From Conidiobolus incongruus B7586 (taxonomy: Eukaryota > Entomophthoromycota > Entomophthoromycetes > Entomophthorales > Conidiobolaceae), in NCBI GenBank assembly GCA_000697335.1, contig JNEM01015630.1, positions 1-27,811 of the forward strand: 27,811 bases of DNA, in the 5' to 3' direction. Below the pieces are notes generated by a model that worked only from the letters and a program-made list of their open reading frames with translations, was not told the DNA's origin and ran no database searches. The translations under genes were made by a program, and so were the position numbers. Positions 1 through 11,559 of the stretch are shown piece after piece (position 1 is the first letter of the stretch; the number at the start of each line of letters is the position of its first letter).

Positions 1-962
1 TATTATCAATAGATAGTTTTATTTAAAAAATAATATAAATCTGATTATTAATTGATTATCCTTTAATAATTAAATAAAAATAATATATATTATTATAATA
101 TATTAAAATAATTAACATTTATTTATTAAAAAATACTTATTTAAATAGATTTATATAAAAGGTTAATTTAGCTCAATTAAGTATATTGATTTTTATTTTT
201 AATAAATGATTTAATAGAAAATTTTAAAATTTATTAATTATAATTTTTTGTTTTAAAAACCTAAGTTTCTAATAATATTTTAATAAGATTTATTTACCAA
301 TAGCTATTTTACTTTTTTAAGCTTTAATTAAATTTTAAAGTACTTCTTTTATATTTTCATTAATTAATTTGAGTTTAAGATTTAATATTAATAAAATACT
401 TATATAACTAATACTAAATTGTTTATATAATTTTTTAACTAAAAATAGCTGTTAAGAGACTAGTTCTCTAAATTCTTATATATATTTTTATATAATTTAA
501 TTAACTATAAATTATATGATTAATTTATACTTTTATAGCTAAATTAATTGTATAAATAGCATTGAATTATCTAATAAACTAGGTTCCTCTTTTTTCCTCT
601 CAATTCTTACTATTTTTACTTTTACACTATTTCTAAGATTGAGACTATATTCTGTCAATATTGTAGGATATTGGCACTACCTAATATAAATCTTAATATA
701 TCGGTGACTCACCCTAGTTCGAAGCTTAATTAAACTTTGTTTACACTTGCACGCTACAGCCACGTTATATTACCACGTTCTGCGCCACACTACTTTTATA
801 TTAAGTCTTCCTCTGCACTATATTAGTTTAACTACCACTACGCTTACAATAGCTATTTTTTGATATATATTTTTATTTTATTTATAATTAAAAAAGTAAT
901 TAAGGTTAATCTTTTAAATTTTAGCAAGTTTTAAATAATTTTTCTTTTAGATTTAAAGTTAT
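1..962 (-). mobile_element. mariner-like element, oldest copy, left segment
   Basis: This is a strongly decayed copy of the same DNA transposon found whole at 2035-3342. Alignment by eye is continuous: bases 1-444 follow the better copy from about 2451 onward, and bases 854-962 follow it from about 2915 to 3015. The first roughly 415 bp of the element lie outside the window. It is interrupted by a solo LTR at 450-848 and by a complete LTR retroelement starting at 963; its other end resumes at 9572-9897. The transposase strand is minus. It is the most AT-shifted of the three copies, consistent with being the oldest layer. No open frame survives. Confidence 0.75.
450..848 (+). mobile_element. 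solo LTR (family A), copy 1
   Basis: A 399-bp block begins TGTTAAGAGACTAG and ends CACTACGCTTACA, the TG...CA ends of an LTR. It is flanked by the 5-bp direct repeat ATAGC at 445-449 and 849-853. A second copy lies at 25255-25654 with different flanks. By hand count the two differ by 11 substitutions, ten of them transitions, and one 1-bp indel, so they are about 97% identical and young. No internal retroelement sequence adjoins it, so it is a solo LTR left by LTR-LTR recombination. It sits inside the old mariner copy. Strand is nominal, because no internal region shows the direction of transcription. Confidence 0.85.
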
Positions 963-1281
963 TATATTATCTTAGTACTAGAAACTAAAATGGTTATATT
1001 AAACTAAGTTAAAATATGGGTAAGTTATAAGATTAAGATATAACTATATAGAGCTTTATTGTAAATTCTTGATAAGACTAAAAGTAAGTCTTTTTAGATA
1101 AATAAGTAAATAGATTGTTAGATAAATAAATAGATAGCTAAATAAATCTTTGTTATATTTTCCTTCCTAGTATTAAAATATAAATAAATTAATTTGAGGG
1201 AAAATAGGATAAAAGGTAAATTATAGGTAAACTAACATAAAAGATAAAATATATATGGATTAATTAGATAGATATATGACA
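963..1281 (-). repeat. 3' LTR (family B) of the Ty3/Gypsy-like element
   Basis: This 319-bp repeat matches 9254-9571 along its whole length and 27481-27811 as a third copy. On the minus strand it starts TGTCATATATC and ends near GATAATATA; comparison with the third copy suggests original TG...CA ends. It contains degenerate GATA/AAAT tetranucleotide runs around 1100-1145. Confidence 0.8.
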
Positions 1282-2034
1282 TTCTTCTCAAACTTTACTA
1301 TAACTTAGCAAAGTCTCTTTTCAAGAGTATCTTTTGGATTTAAAGCTAGAATAAGCAAGTATATAAGAAATATTAGCTTTATCTTCTTAGGTAACTTAAT
1401 TTAATAGGTATTTAAGCTATTGGACAAAATATTATTTTTTATTAAAATGTTTTCTATAGTTAAAAATTTTATCTTCTATATAATAATTACTTAAATTATT
1501 AAAATTGATAGGTGATAGTTTAGAATAAGTTTCTCTTGATGGGAAGTCTTTAGTAAAATTTTTATATCATTTAAAAATATCAATATAAAAGATTAAATAT
1601 ATTTTCAAATTAGATAATAGATAAAATTTATATATATTAGGATTAAAACTTTTATTTTTGATAAACTAAGGATGTAACTATTTAAGTAGTAATTTTTTAT
1701 TAAGCAACTTAAATATTAAGATAGATTAGTATCTTTAAAACTTAATAAAACCAGTAAACTAGGTGGAAAATTTAGGAAAAATAGGGATTTTTTGTTATAA
1801 TATAAGCTTGCTTATTTTAAGCTTTAAAGAGTTTTTCTTTAGTAATAAATAATAAAGAATTAATATAAGTGGTGAGGTCATTAATATTAACTGAAATATT
1901 TGTATAAGGTAGTATAATATTGATAAAATTAGGATATTAGCTGTAGTTTATATAAAAAAGTGTTATTCTTATAAAAAAGTTAACTAAATCATTTATAGCA
2001 AATTCTAATAAAGATAAGTTATTAATTAAACTTA

Positions 2035-3342
2035 TTACTCTGCATTTTTAATAATGGGAATTTTTTGCAATTAAAAATAAATAAACATTTAAATATATGA
2101 TATATAAAAATAAATATATAATATAAATTTAATAGTTTCCTTTATTATTAATAACTTTTTGCCATACTTTTAGCAAACTTCTAACACCTAAAAAACAGTT
2201 CTTTTTATTAAGGACTGAAATTTGATGTTTCACAAACCAATTAAATTTTCCTGCAGAAATTATCTTTCCTGCAAGCTGGTTTTTTAATTACCTAAAGCAA
2301 TTATAATCACATGGGTTATAATCAGGGGAATATACTAGATGTGGTAGTTCTTTCCAGTTATTTTTAATTAGAAAGTTTTTTACAGCTTTAGATTTATGTA
2401 TTTTGCAATTATCATGCAAAATAATAGGTTTTCTCAAATTATATTAAGAACACCAATTAGAAATACTTTTATTTAAAAAAGCAATATATAGTTTACTATT
2501 AATTGATTTTCCTTCAGGAACTAAATAAGAATAGCATATAACATTATAATCCATTGTAATAATTAACATTCACTTATTAATAAAGTGCTTATTTAAAGGG
2601 ATTTGTGGAGAGGGTTGATTTAGCTTAATCTAGCATCTTGATTTGTGTTTTAGTAAAGGATTATACATAGGGATCTAAGATTCATCAATTGCAATTATTT
2701 GCTGTAAAAGTCTAGGCTTCTGGTAATATTTTAATAGGTTTTGTTTAGCAATAGCTACTCTAGCTTTTTTTTAAGCTTTAGTTAAATTATAAGGTACCTA
2801 TTTTACATTTTTATTTATTAATTTTAGTTTAAACTTTAAAATATATAAAATACTTGTAAGACTAATATTAAAGTACTTAGATAATTCTCTAGCTGAAATA
2901 AAAAGTTGCTTTTCAATATATTTTTTCACTCTATTTACAATTGAAAGAGTAACAGTTGAAGTTGGTCTTCCAGATTTTAGCAGGTTTTGAATAGTTTCTC
3001 TCCCAGCTTTAAAGTAATTTACCCAGCAAGAAATTGTTGATTTAGATAATACTTCATTATCAAAAGCTGCTTGTAAATTTTAAATAATTTTAGAGGGTTT
3101 ATGGTTAAGTTTTACTGATACCAAAATAAAAAACTTTTGATGATCACTATTTGGTTTAAGCATAATTAAATTAAACAACCAATTTTAAAAAGTTAATTTT
3201 TTAATCAAAAAAACTAATATATATATATATTAAAAATATATAATTTCCTATTAACTTTGTATATATTTATTCATTTCAAACTAATAATATGTTTGAAAAA
3301 TCAGAAATTAAAAAATTTCCCATTATTTCAAATTCAAGGTAA
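2035..3342 (-). mobile_element. mariner-like DNA transposon, best-preserved copy
   Basis: A 1308-bp element is bounded by TA dinucleotides (2033-2034 and 3343-3344). Its roughly 30-bp imperfect terminal inverted repeats begin TTAC at the left and share the core AATAATGGGAA. It carries a full-length but broken transposase on the minus strand. The length, the TA target duplication and a DD34D catalytic spacing identify the mariner family of Tc1/mariner. It is inserted in the Ty3/Gypsy-like element, so it is younger than that element, and it is the least mutated of three copies in the window. Confidence 0.9.
2129..3163 (-). pseudogene. mariner transposase pseudogene
   Basis: From an ATG (3163-3161) to a TAA (2131-2129) the frame runs 345 codons without a single frameshift, the normal length of mariner transposase (about 345 aa). 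Visible landmarks are a WVNYFKAGRE helix-turn-helix region, KSGRPTS, then IAIDES with the first catalytic Asp (near 2685), ILHDN with the second (near 2412) and YSPDYNPCDY with the third (near 2320). The last two Asp are separated by 34 residues, the DD34D of mariner. Eight in-frame stops break it. Each can be derived from CAA, CAG or TGG by one C-to-T or G-to-A change, for example DES-stop where the family has DESW. The protein cannot be made whole from this copy. Confidence 0.88.
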
Positions 3343-4178
3343 TATTATATTAAAATTAAGATATAATCTAAGGGTTTCTTTTAATATACAAATTATTTTT
3401 TCTGATTATCTATTTAAATGTTGATGTTATATAATAGAGAGATTATATTTATATTCTAACAAATCTAAAAGGTTTTGCTAGAATTTAAAGGTAAATATAG
3501 TATCTTTATTAGTTATAACTATATTAAAAAGCTTATTATATTTAAAAATAGAATTAATAAAAAGTTTTGCTAAACCTTAAACATTGATTTTCTTTGTAAT
3601 ATAGATAAAATAGATTATTTTACTCAATTGATTAATAACAATTAAAATCAAATTAAGTTTCAAAGATATTATAAAAACATTTATAAAATTTATAATGATA
3701 TTATTTTAACAAGATATAGGATCTGGCAAAAGATTTAAATAATCATATAAATATTAATTAAATAGTTTGTTAAGTTGGCATTGTTTATAAGAAATAACAT
3801 ATTTTTCAATATCTTTTTGGATTTTTAGTTAATAAAAATGTCTAGGGATTTTTTTAGAAAATATATAGCTATTTTTAGTAACCTAAGATTATTGAATCAT
3901 AATATAGTTTAAGAAGTTATAATTTTATTAATTCTATGTTAAGGATATATAATCTACTAGTATAGTACAAGAGGTTATTTAATAAGTTAAAACTCATAAC
4001 ATATAGAGGTTTTTTTTTTCTAATCTTTTTAAGTCTTTATATATTTAAAAAACAAAATCATCAGAAGATAATTTAGATTTGATTAGCTGTTTGATTTAAG
4101 ATATAGATATTAATAAAAAAACAAATTTAAATCTATATAATTCTATAAAATATAATATAAATCAGGGTGTAATTAATA

Positions 4179-5483
4179 TTACTTTGTATTTTTAATAATG
4201 GGAATTTTTTGCTATTGAAAATAAATAAATATTTTAATATATAATATATAATAATAAATATATAATATAAATTTAATAGTTTCCTTTATTATTAATAACT
4301 TTTTACTATACTTTTGGCAAAGATTTAACACCTAAAAGATAGTTCTTTTTATTAAAAACTGAAATTTAATATTTTACAAACCAATTAAATTTTCTTGCAG
4401 AAATTTTCTTTCCTGTAAGTTAGTTTTTTAATTACCTAAAGCAATTATAATCACATAGGTTAAAATCTAAAGAATATATTGGATATGGTAGTTTTTTCCA
4501 GTTATTTTTAATTAGAAAGTTTTTTACAGCTTTAGATTTATGAATTTTGCAATTATTATGCAAAATAATAGGTTTTGTCAAATTATATTCAGAACAATAA
4601 TTAGAAATACTTTTATTTTAAAAAGCAATATAAAGTTTACTATTAATTGATTTTTCTTCAAGAACTAAATAAAAGTAGTATATAACATTATAATCCATTG
4701 CAATAATTAACATTTGCTTATTAACAAAATTCCTATTTAAAGGGATTTGTAGAAGGGGTTGATTTAACTTAATCTATCATCTTTATTTGTGTTTTGGTAA
4801 AGAATTATATATAGGGATCTAAGATTCATCAATTATAATAATTAACTGTAAAATTTTAGGCTTCTAGTAATATTTTAGTAAGTTTTGTTTAGTAATAGCT
4901 ATTTTAGTTTTTTTTAAGCTCTAGTTAAATTATTAGGTACCTATTTTATATTTTCATATATTAATTTGAGTTTAAACTTTAATATATATAAAATACTTGT
5001 AAAACTAATATTAAAATACTTATATAATTCTTTAACTCAAATAAAAAGGTGTTTTTTAATATAATTTTTCATTTTATTAATAATTGAAAGAGTAACAATT
5101 AAAGTTAGACTACTAGATTTTAACAGGTTTTAGATAGTTTCTCTCTTAGCCTTAAAGTAATTTACCTAGCAATAAATTGTTGATTGAGATAATACTTTAT
5201 TACCAAAAGCTACTTGTAAATTTTAAATAATTTTAGAGGGCTTATGGTTAAGTTTTACTAATACTAAAATAAAAAACTTTTGATGATTATTATTTAGTTT
5301 AAATATAATTAAATTAAATAGCAAATTTTAAAAAGTTAATTTTTTAATCAAAAAAATTATTATATATATATTAAAAATATATAATCTCCTATTAACTTTG
5401 TATATATTTATTTATTTCAAACTAATAAGATGTTTGAAAAATCAGAAATTAAAAAATTTCTTATTTTTTTAAATTCAAGATAA
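4179..5483 (-). mobile_element. mariner-like DNA transposon, second nested copy
   Basis: A 1305-bp copy of the same element as 2035-3342, flanked by TA (4177-4178 and 5484-5485), with the same TTAC start and TIR core. It lies in the same orientation within the Ty3/Gypsy-like element. The transposase region (about 4273-5306, minus strand) has lost its start codon (the ATG position reads ATA) and has many stops. It is clearly more decayed and more AT-shifted than the first nested copy. Confidence 0.88.
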
Positions 5484-8400
5484 TATATATTGATAGAAGA
5501 TTAACTAGAGTATTATATTAACCTTTAATATAACTAATATATAAATCAAATTCTTGAAGAAATTAAACCTATAAAGTTTAGTGTTTAGAGTGATAAAGCT
5601 GATCATTTAATTATATTAAAGATTTATAATTTTTAAAAACATAAACAACTTATTCAGATATATAATAACGAAATTATTTAAAACATTCTACTATAGTAAA
5701 TAGTTCTTATTCATAAACTAGGTAGTTTAGTTCTATTGGTAATATTTTACAGGAATAGAAAATAACTAAACAAAAGCTTATTGATTTAAGTGTTGAAATT
5801 CTAATGTTTACTCCCCTTTTAAGATAATTTAAAAAATTAATATTGAAATTTGTGGAATTAAGTTAACTAATTAACTTCTAATGATGTAATTAAAAATATT
5901 AGTTATTAGAATAATAAGTAAAAAAAAGTTAAAACTTTTTAATATTAGAGTTATAATTATAATATTAATTAAAAAAATAAAAGCAGAATGTTAAATATAT
6001 TTTTAATTCTAAAGTATATTTTTATAGAGTAAATTAGTTAAAGGTAAAGTAAGTTTAATATATCTATTAATGAAGTCTTTGAAATAGTTAATTATACTTA
6101 AAAATAATTACAAGGAATTAAGATTAGTTAGAATAAGTTAAGAATATAAAGTGAAAATTTTTTTTAAATTAATTTTAGTACTATTAGAGATTAAGATAAA
6201 ATTATAAAAAAATATTTTAAAGACACTAAAATAATATTTAAATACTTTTACAAAGAGAGAAAATTTCTTAAAAATATTTAAGATATATTAAATATATTTA
6301 AGATAACCTTTAAATGTTTTGAAATATATCAAAATATTATCAAGATATAATATAACAAAAATATCTTGTGATTAAAATAAAAGAAAATTCATAAGTCTTG
6401 TGAATATAATAAATATATTATATAATTTAAAAAATAGGATAGTGAATTTATAATAGCTGAAACAAGTATTAAAAATAGTTAATAAAATTAAGTTAGGGTT
6501 TATAGCAATATTATAATAACTATTAAATATGTTGAGTTTTGTAAAGAATTTAGATTTTAAAATTTAGTTATATAATTCAAAAATATTTAATAATAGAATT
6601 TTGTCTTTAATGGTTATTTTTTTTAAAGTTTGGAAGTTTATACAAAAACATAGTCTATTATCTTTTTTCTTAATAAAAAAAATAAAAATACCTTAGGGTG
6701 AGGTTAAGGGATAGATGAAACCTTTATTAATAAATTAAGATAAGGTTTTTTTGAGAGTTTTATTTTCCTCTATAGATATATGATAAATAAAATAATGATA
6801 AGGTTGAGATTTAAGATGTAGTTTAATCCTGTATTTAACTTCTTTTTTAAAAAATAAAGAATCTTTTGGTTTAAATATATCTTGATAAAAATTGACTAAA
6901 GAAGACATTAGGTGGTTAAGTGATAAAGTTATAATATTTAAAAAATAAACTTAGATATTATTTAAAAAAAATAAAAATAATATAATAAAATTAAATTTAA
7001 TTTTTTTTAAGAAGTTTGAAAAAAAATTAGTATAATATAATGATTGAATTTAGATTGAATTTTGGGGTTGAAGAAAAGTTATTATTAGATTAAACAAAAT
7101 TTAAAAATAAAGTAATAATGATTAGGTAGGTAGATCTATTTAAATTAGTCAAATTAACATAATGATTGAATATTAAATTGGAATTAATATTATAATTATA
7201 ATTTAAATTAGATAATATGTTTATTAAAACAAATTGTAAATTAATTAGAATAAAAAAGAAATTAAAAAAAAGATTATTGACAATAGTAAAATTGATTAGT
7301 TAATTATTATATTTGAAGATTAATTGGAGGGTGTTATTTGGAAGTAGGTTTAAAATAATAGGTAAATGTAACTTTATCTAATTTAACCCTAGAATAATAT
7401 TATAATATATTAGGGCAGCAATAAAATTGAGTTATTTAATATACTAATCAGAAAGTGATAAATAAGTTAAGATAAGACTTGTGAAAACATATTCAGATTT
7501 ATCAACTAGGGTGAGTTTAATAGGAAAAGGAATAGAAATAAAATTGAGTTCTAGAATTAGTTGGTTATTAATCAAGCAACTTATAATACCAATATTAAAT
7601 AAGATATTTACCTTTATATTAAGAATTGAACTAATAAAAATTAATAGGAAAGTTGAAAGATTATTATTAAAATTAGATAATAAAACAGAAGTAAAGGATA
7701 ATTGAAGATTTTGAGTGGGACTTGTTTAGGTTAGGTAGTTTCAAGTATTAAAACTTGAATTATAATATTCAATAACTTTGTTGTTATTGATATTAAATAG
7801 ATAAACTATAGAGGGTATATTAAGATTTCTATTAGTTATAGTAGATATAATGGTTGAGTTTGAGAATAATTTAGAAGTTATTTATTAGGGTAAATAATTA
7901 ATGAAAGAGAATAATTAGTAAGGTTAGTTATTTAATAAAGATGGTTTACACTTACTAATCTATTTCTTTTCTCTTCTAGTCAAAAGAGTTTTGTTTAAGT
8001 AAAGAGGAATTGAATTTTTAAAGGCAAGTTAAGTAATTATAAGAGGTATTTAATTGGTGACAATAGGTATATCTATTATTTTAGAGAATATATTTATATT
8101 ATTCTAATATAAGGGAAATATATTTAGCAGATATAGTTAACACTTTTTTATTGGTATAAATATTATTAATAATTATTTGATTAGAATTCTAAGTGGATAA
8201 ATAAGATTAGAGAATTAGAGAAGAATAAGAAAAAAAACAAGAGAATTTTTTTCTTTTAATTTAGTATATGGGGAATTATACTTTAAAGATAACTTTGCAA
8301 TATATTCAAAAAAGTTATTTTGGGGAGAGATTAGAGGGTTAATTTTATTATGGATTTGCATCTTAAATTTATATAAAAAGCTTATAATTCAATCAAAAGG

Positions 8401-9253
8401 TTGTTATTAAGGGTGGTGGTTCTTGAGGTATCAATATATATCTAAATAATTAAAAACAATGATAATTTGTCTTATATCTAAAAGTTTGTGATAGGTAATA
8501 TTTTCTAATTTAAAAAGGTAAAATTTGTCTTTTAGTTTTTGTTTAAACTATTTATAGTTGATAATATAATTGGAATTATATTTGCTAAAAAAAAAATGGT
8601 ATAATTTTTAGTAATTTTCTAGTTTAATTCAAATATTACTTGTTAAATAAATAGATATTAAATCTTATTGCTCTGATGAGGTTATTAGGATCTTTTTAAA
8701 ATATATCTTAAAAAAATTTAAAAAATCTTAGATTTGTTAAGTTTTTCTAAAATTATCATAGTTTTTTAATTATTTAGATAGTTGTTTAATAAAAGGAGAT
8801 ATAGAAAAGAACTCACAAATTAAATATATAAATAGAGAAAAAGTTATTCTCTTTTAGTTTTGATATTTAAAGAATAAATATATTAAGAGGTTTATTTTTT
8901 ATTGATTATTTAGTAGGTAAAAATAATCATTTGGGTTATTATTTTTATCAAAAAAATCTTTAATAAAAAGAACTTCTAGGTTATAATGGATATATTTATA
9001 TTAGTTAGAGGGATTTCCCTGACTTTGTTTAATATGAGTTAAGATACCATAGGTAGTTATATTAGTCATATAGAGAGATAAAACAAAAGAAAAAAATATT
9101 AAGAGAAATAAAAGATGAAAAGAGATAAGAAATTGGAAGAGAAAAGATATAATTAGAGATTTAAATTTAATATATATATTATAAAATATCTATTATATCA
9201 TTTTTGATTTATTTTAGGTTAAAATAAGAAAAATATAAAGTTTGCTGCCATTA

Positions 9254-9571
9254 TATATTATCCTATTATTAGATATTAAGATAGTTGTATTGAATTAAAT
9301 TAAATATAGATAAATTATAAGATTAAGATATAGTTATATAGAATTTTATTAGAAGTTCTTAATAAGACTAAAAGTTAGTTCCTTTAGATAAATAGGTAAA
9401 TAGATAGTTAGATAGATAGAAAGAAAGTTAAATAAATTCTTGTTATATTTTCCTTCCTGGTATTAGGATATAAATAGATCAATTTAAGGTAAAATAGGAT
9501 AAAAGATAAATTATAGATAAATTAATATAAAAGATAAAATATATATGGATTAATTGGATAGATATGTAATA
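9254..9571 (-). repeat. 5' LTR (family B) of the Ty3/Gypsy-like element
   Basis: This 318-bp partner of the LTR at 963-1281 aligns along its whole length with scattered, mostly transition, differences. It is followed by GTAAT (9572-9576), the target duplication. The putative primer-binding site lies just inside it at 9238-9250. The visible divergence between the two LTRs implies an old insertion. Confidence 0.8.
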
Positions 9572-9897
9572 GTAATTTATCAAACAAAAATTAATTAAGT
9601 CAGAAAATACTTTATTATTAAAAATTGCTTATAAATTTTAAATAATTTTAGAGGATTTATAGTTAATCTTTAATAATATTGAAATAAAAAACTTTTAATT
9701 ATTATTATTTAATTTAAATATTATTAAATAGTAATTTTTAAAAATTGAATTTTTTTTAAAAACTATTATGATATAACTATATAATTTAAAAATATATAAT
9801 TTCCTATTTAATTAATATATATATTTTTATTCAAAATTAATAATATATTTCAAAATTGGTAATTAAAAAATTTCCAATTAATTTTAATTTAAAATAA
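9572..9897 (-). mobile_element. mariner-like element, oldest copy, right segment
   Basis: Immediately beyond the LTR retroelement the sequence resumes the mariner alignment that stopped at 962. It follows positions 3014 to 3342 of the best copy, through the transposase N-terminal region to the terminal inverted repeat, and is followed by TA at 9898-9899. This shows that the LTR element was inserted into an existing mariner copy. Confidence 0.8.
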
Positions 9898-9899
9898 TA

Positions 9900-11555
9900 T
9901 TCATAAATCTGATTTAGTATAATAATTATAAATTAAATTTTTTAATGATTTGAAATATTTTGGAAATAATATATAGTCTATATATTTAATATATATTGAA
10001 ATATTTATTAGATTAATTCTTATTAATATTTGAGATTATTTATATTATTTTTTTTAATATCAAAATACAAAATTCAATATTATTATATTATAAAAAAATT
10101 TGATTATAAATCTTTTGTTAGGTTTAGTTAATTATATTATTATAGATAATAGTCAAATTATGAAATATTTTACCTATAAAATATTATAAGTTAATTTTAT
10201 AAATTTAATAAATCTATGTTTATTTTAAATATAAATTATTTTTTATTTTTTATTTTTTATAAATATATATCCAAAAAATTATAATTTGATATAATTTTAA
10301 GAAAATATTTGAAATCAGAATTTATTTTATTGATAAATATAGAAAATAAATATTATATTATACTTTGAAGAAATATATAATATATTATATTTTATATATA
10401 AATCATAAAATAAAGAATTTTCTTATTAATAAATAATGCTTTGATAGATATAAATAATATTTTAGTTATGTTTATCTATAATATAATTATATATTTTTTG
10501 GAACAATAAAGATCTCTCTCTGCGTTTTATATTTATTTATAAATTATTCCTAACCAAATTTGATAGCTTTTATTTAAAAAAATGACTCCCAACATTACTA
10601 ATCCCAATATCACTTATTATCATTCCGAGAACTATGAAACTGTAAACAACGGATTTTAAAACATGCTATATAATATATATAATATTATATAATAATTGAA
10701 CTATTAATATATTTAATAATACTTTATATTAATAATAATTATAAAAAATTATAAACCAAATTATAAAATAATAGATAATATGTAACTTAAATTATATTAT
10801 GTAAATATAATCTTGAGTTCAAAAATCATTATATTTATATTTCAAACCAAAAAAATAAATTATTGACCAAAAATAATTAAATAAATTTAAATATATATTC
10901 ATTTGTTAATTTTATCCTATTGATGAATTTCAAAACTAGAATATTATAAATATTTTTATATAAATTAATATTTCAGTAATTTACTTAATATTCTCATTTA
11001 AATTATCACTAGCAATAATTATTACATCAATATTAATAATAAATTTATTATTATTTTAAATTATATTTTTTGAAAAATATTTTAATAATTAAAATGATTT
11101 AATTATATATTAATCATTTTAATTCACTATTATTTAAAAATCATCCAATTTCAAATATAGAAGATATGTTTTTTGAAAAAATATAAAATTTTTGAAAATT
11201 GATGTAAATTAAAATATAAAAATTTTTTTTAATAAATAAAATAGTTTTGAATTAATTATCAGTATAATATTAATATTTAATTGAATGAGATATAATTAAT
11301 TATAAATAATAATATCATTTTACTCATACAAACCAATAATATTTGGCATAATTACTATGTATATATCAAATATTGATTTGATTTGTGTTATAATTTTTTA
11401 TAAATAAAATTTACCTTTTTGATAATATTCGAAAAGTATATTATTTATTAATAAAATGAGTATTTTTATCATAATAAATTATTATGAATAAAGAAAATAA
11501 TACAGAATAAATTAAAATTTTTATTCAAATTACTAAGTATTTAGTGGAATAATCA
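9900..11555. other. AT-rich spacer without a clear gene
   Basis: About 1.65 kb of very AT-rich sequence with no sustained open frame on either strand. The only compositional exception is a short less AT-rich patch near 10510-10670, listed separately. Confidence 0.6.
10582..10659 (+). CDS. short open frame or orphan first exon, unknown
   Basis: ATG at 10582 opens a 25-codon frame (starting MTPNITNPNITYYHSENYE) ending TAA. It lies in a patch much less AT-rich than its flanks and is preceded by a CT-rich run (10511-10521). A GTAAAC at 10641 could be a splice donor, which would make this the first exon of a gene whose remainder is not visible. There is no recognisable family. It may equally be a remnant of the decayed gene that starts about 900 bp downstream. 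Confidence 0.2.
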   Translation: MTPNITNPNITYYHSENYETVNNGF

Positions 11556-11559
11556 AGTA

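Larger units (their letters stand above)
963..9571 (-). mobile_element. nested LTR retroelement, Ty3/Gypsy-like, decayed
   Basis: The element spans 8609 bp between two direct LTRs (963-1281 and 9254-9571), with flanking duplications GTTAT (958-962) and GTAAT (9572-9576). Removing the two mariner copies inside it leaves about 6.0 kb, normal for Ty3/Gypsy. Orientation is minus. Reading that way, the first internal bases after the 9254 LTR contain TGGCAGCAAACTT (9238-9250), a plausible tRNA primer-binding site, and a purine-rich tract (1282-1290) precedes the other LTR. A stretch near 6640-6760 on the minus strand resembles the N-terminal part of a Ty3/Gypsy reverse transcriptase. It is a fossil with very many breaks and no usable frame. 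It sits in the oldest mariner copy. Confidence 0.8.

Noticed and set aside
716-725. AGTTCGAAGC in the solo LTR resembling a tRNA B box
   Set aside because: There is no matching A box or cloverleaf; it is part of an LTR present in two copies.
7481-7705. A 74-codon plus-strand open frame in the left repeat region
   Set aside because: It lies inside the minus-strand LTR element, antisense to its coding direction, and is Ile/Lys/Leu-rich as expected of random AT-rich DNA.
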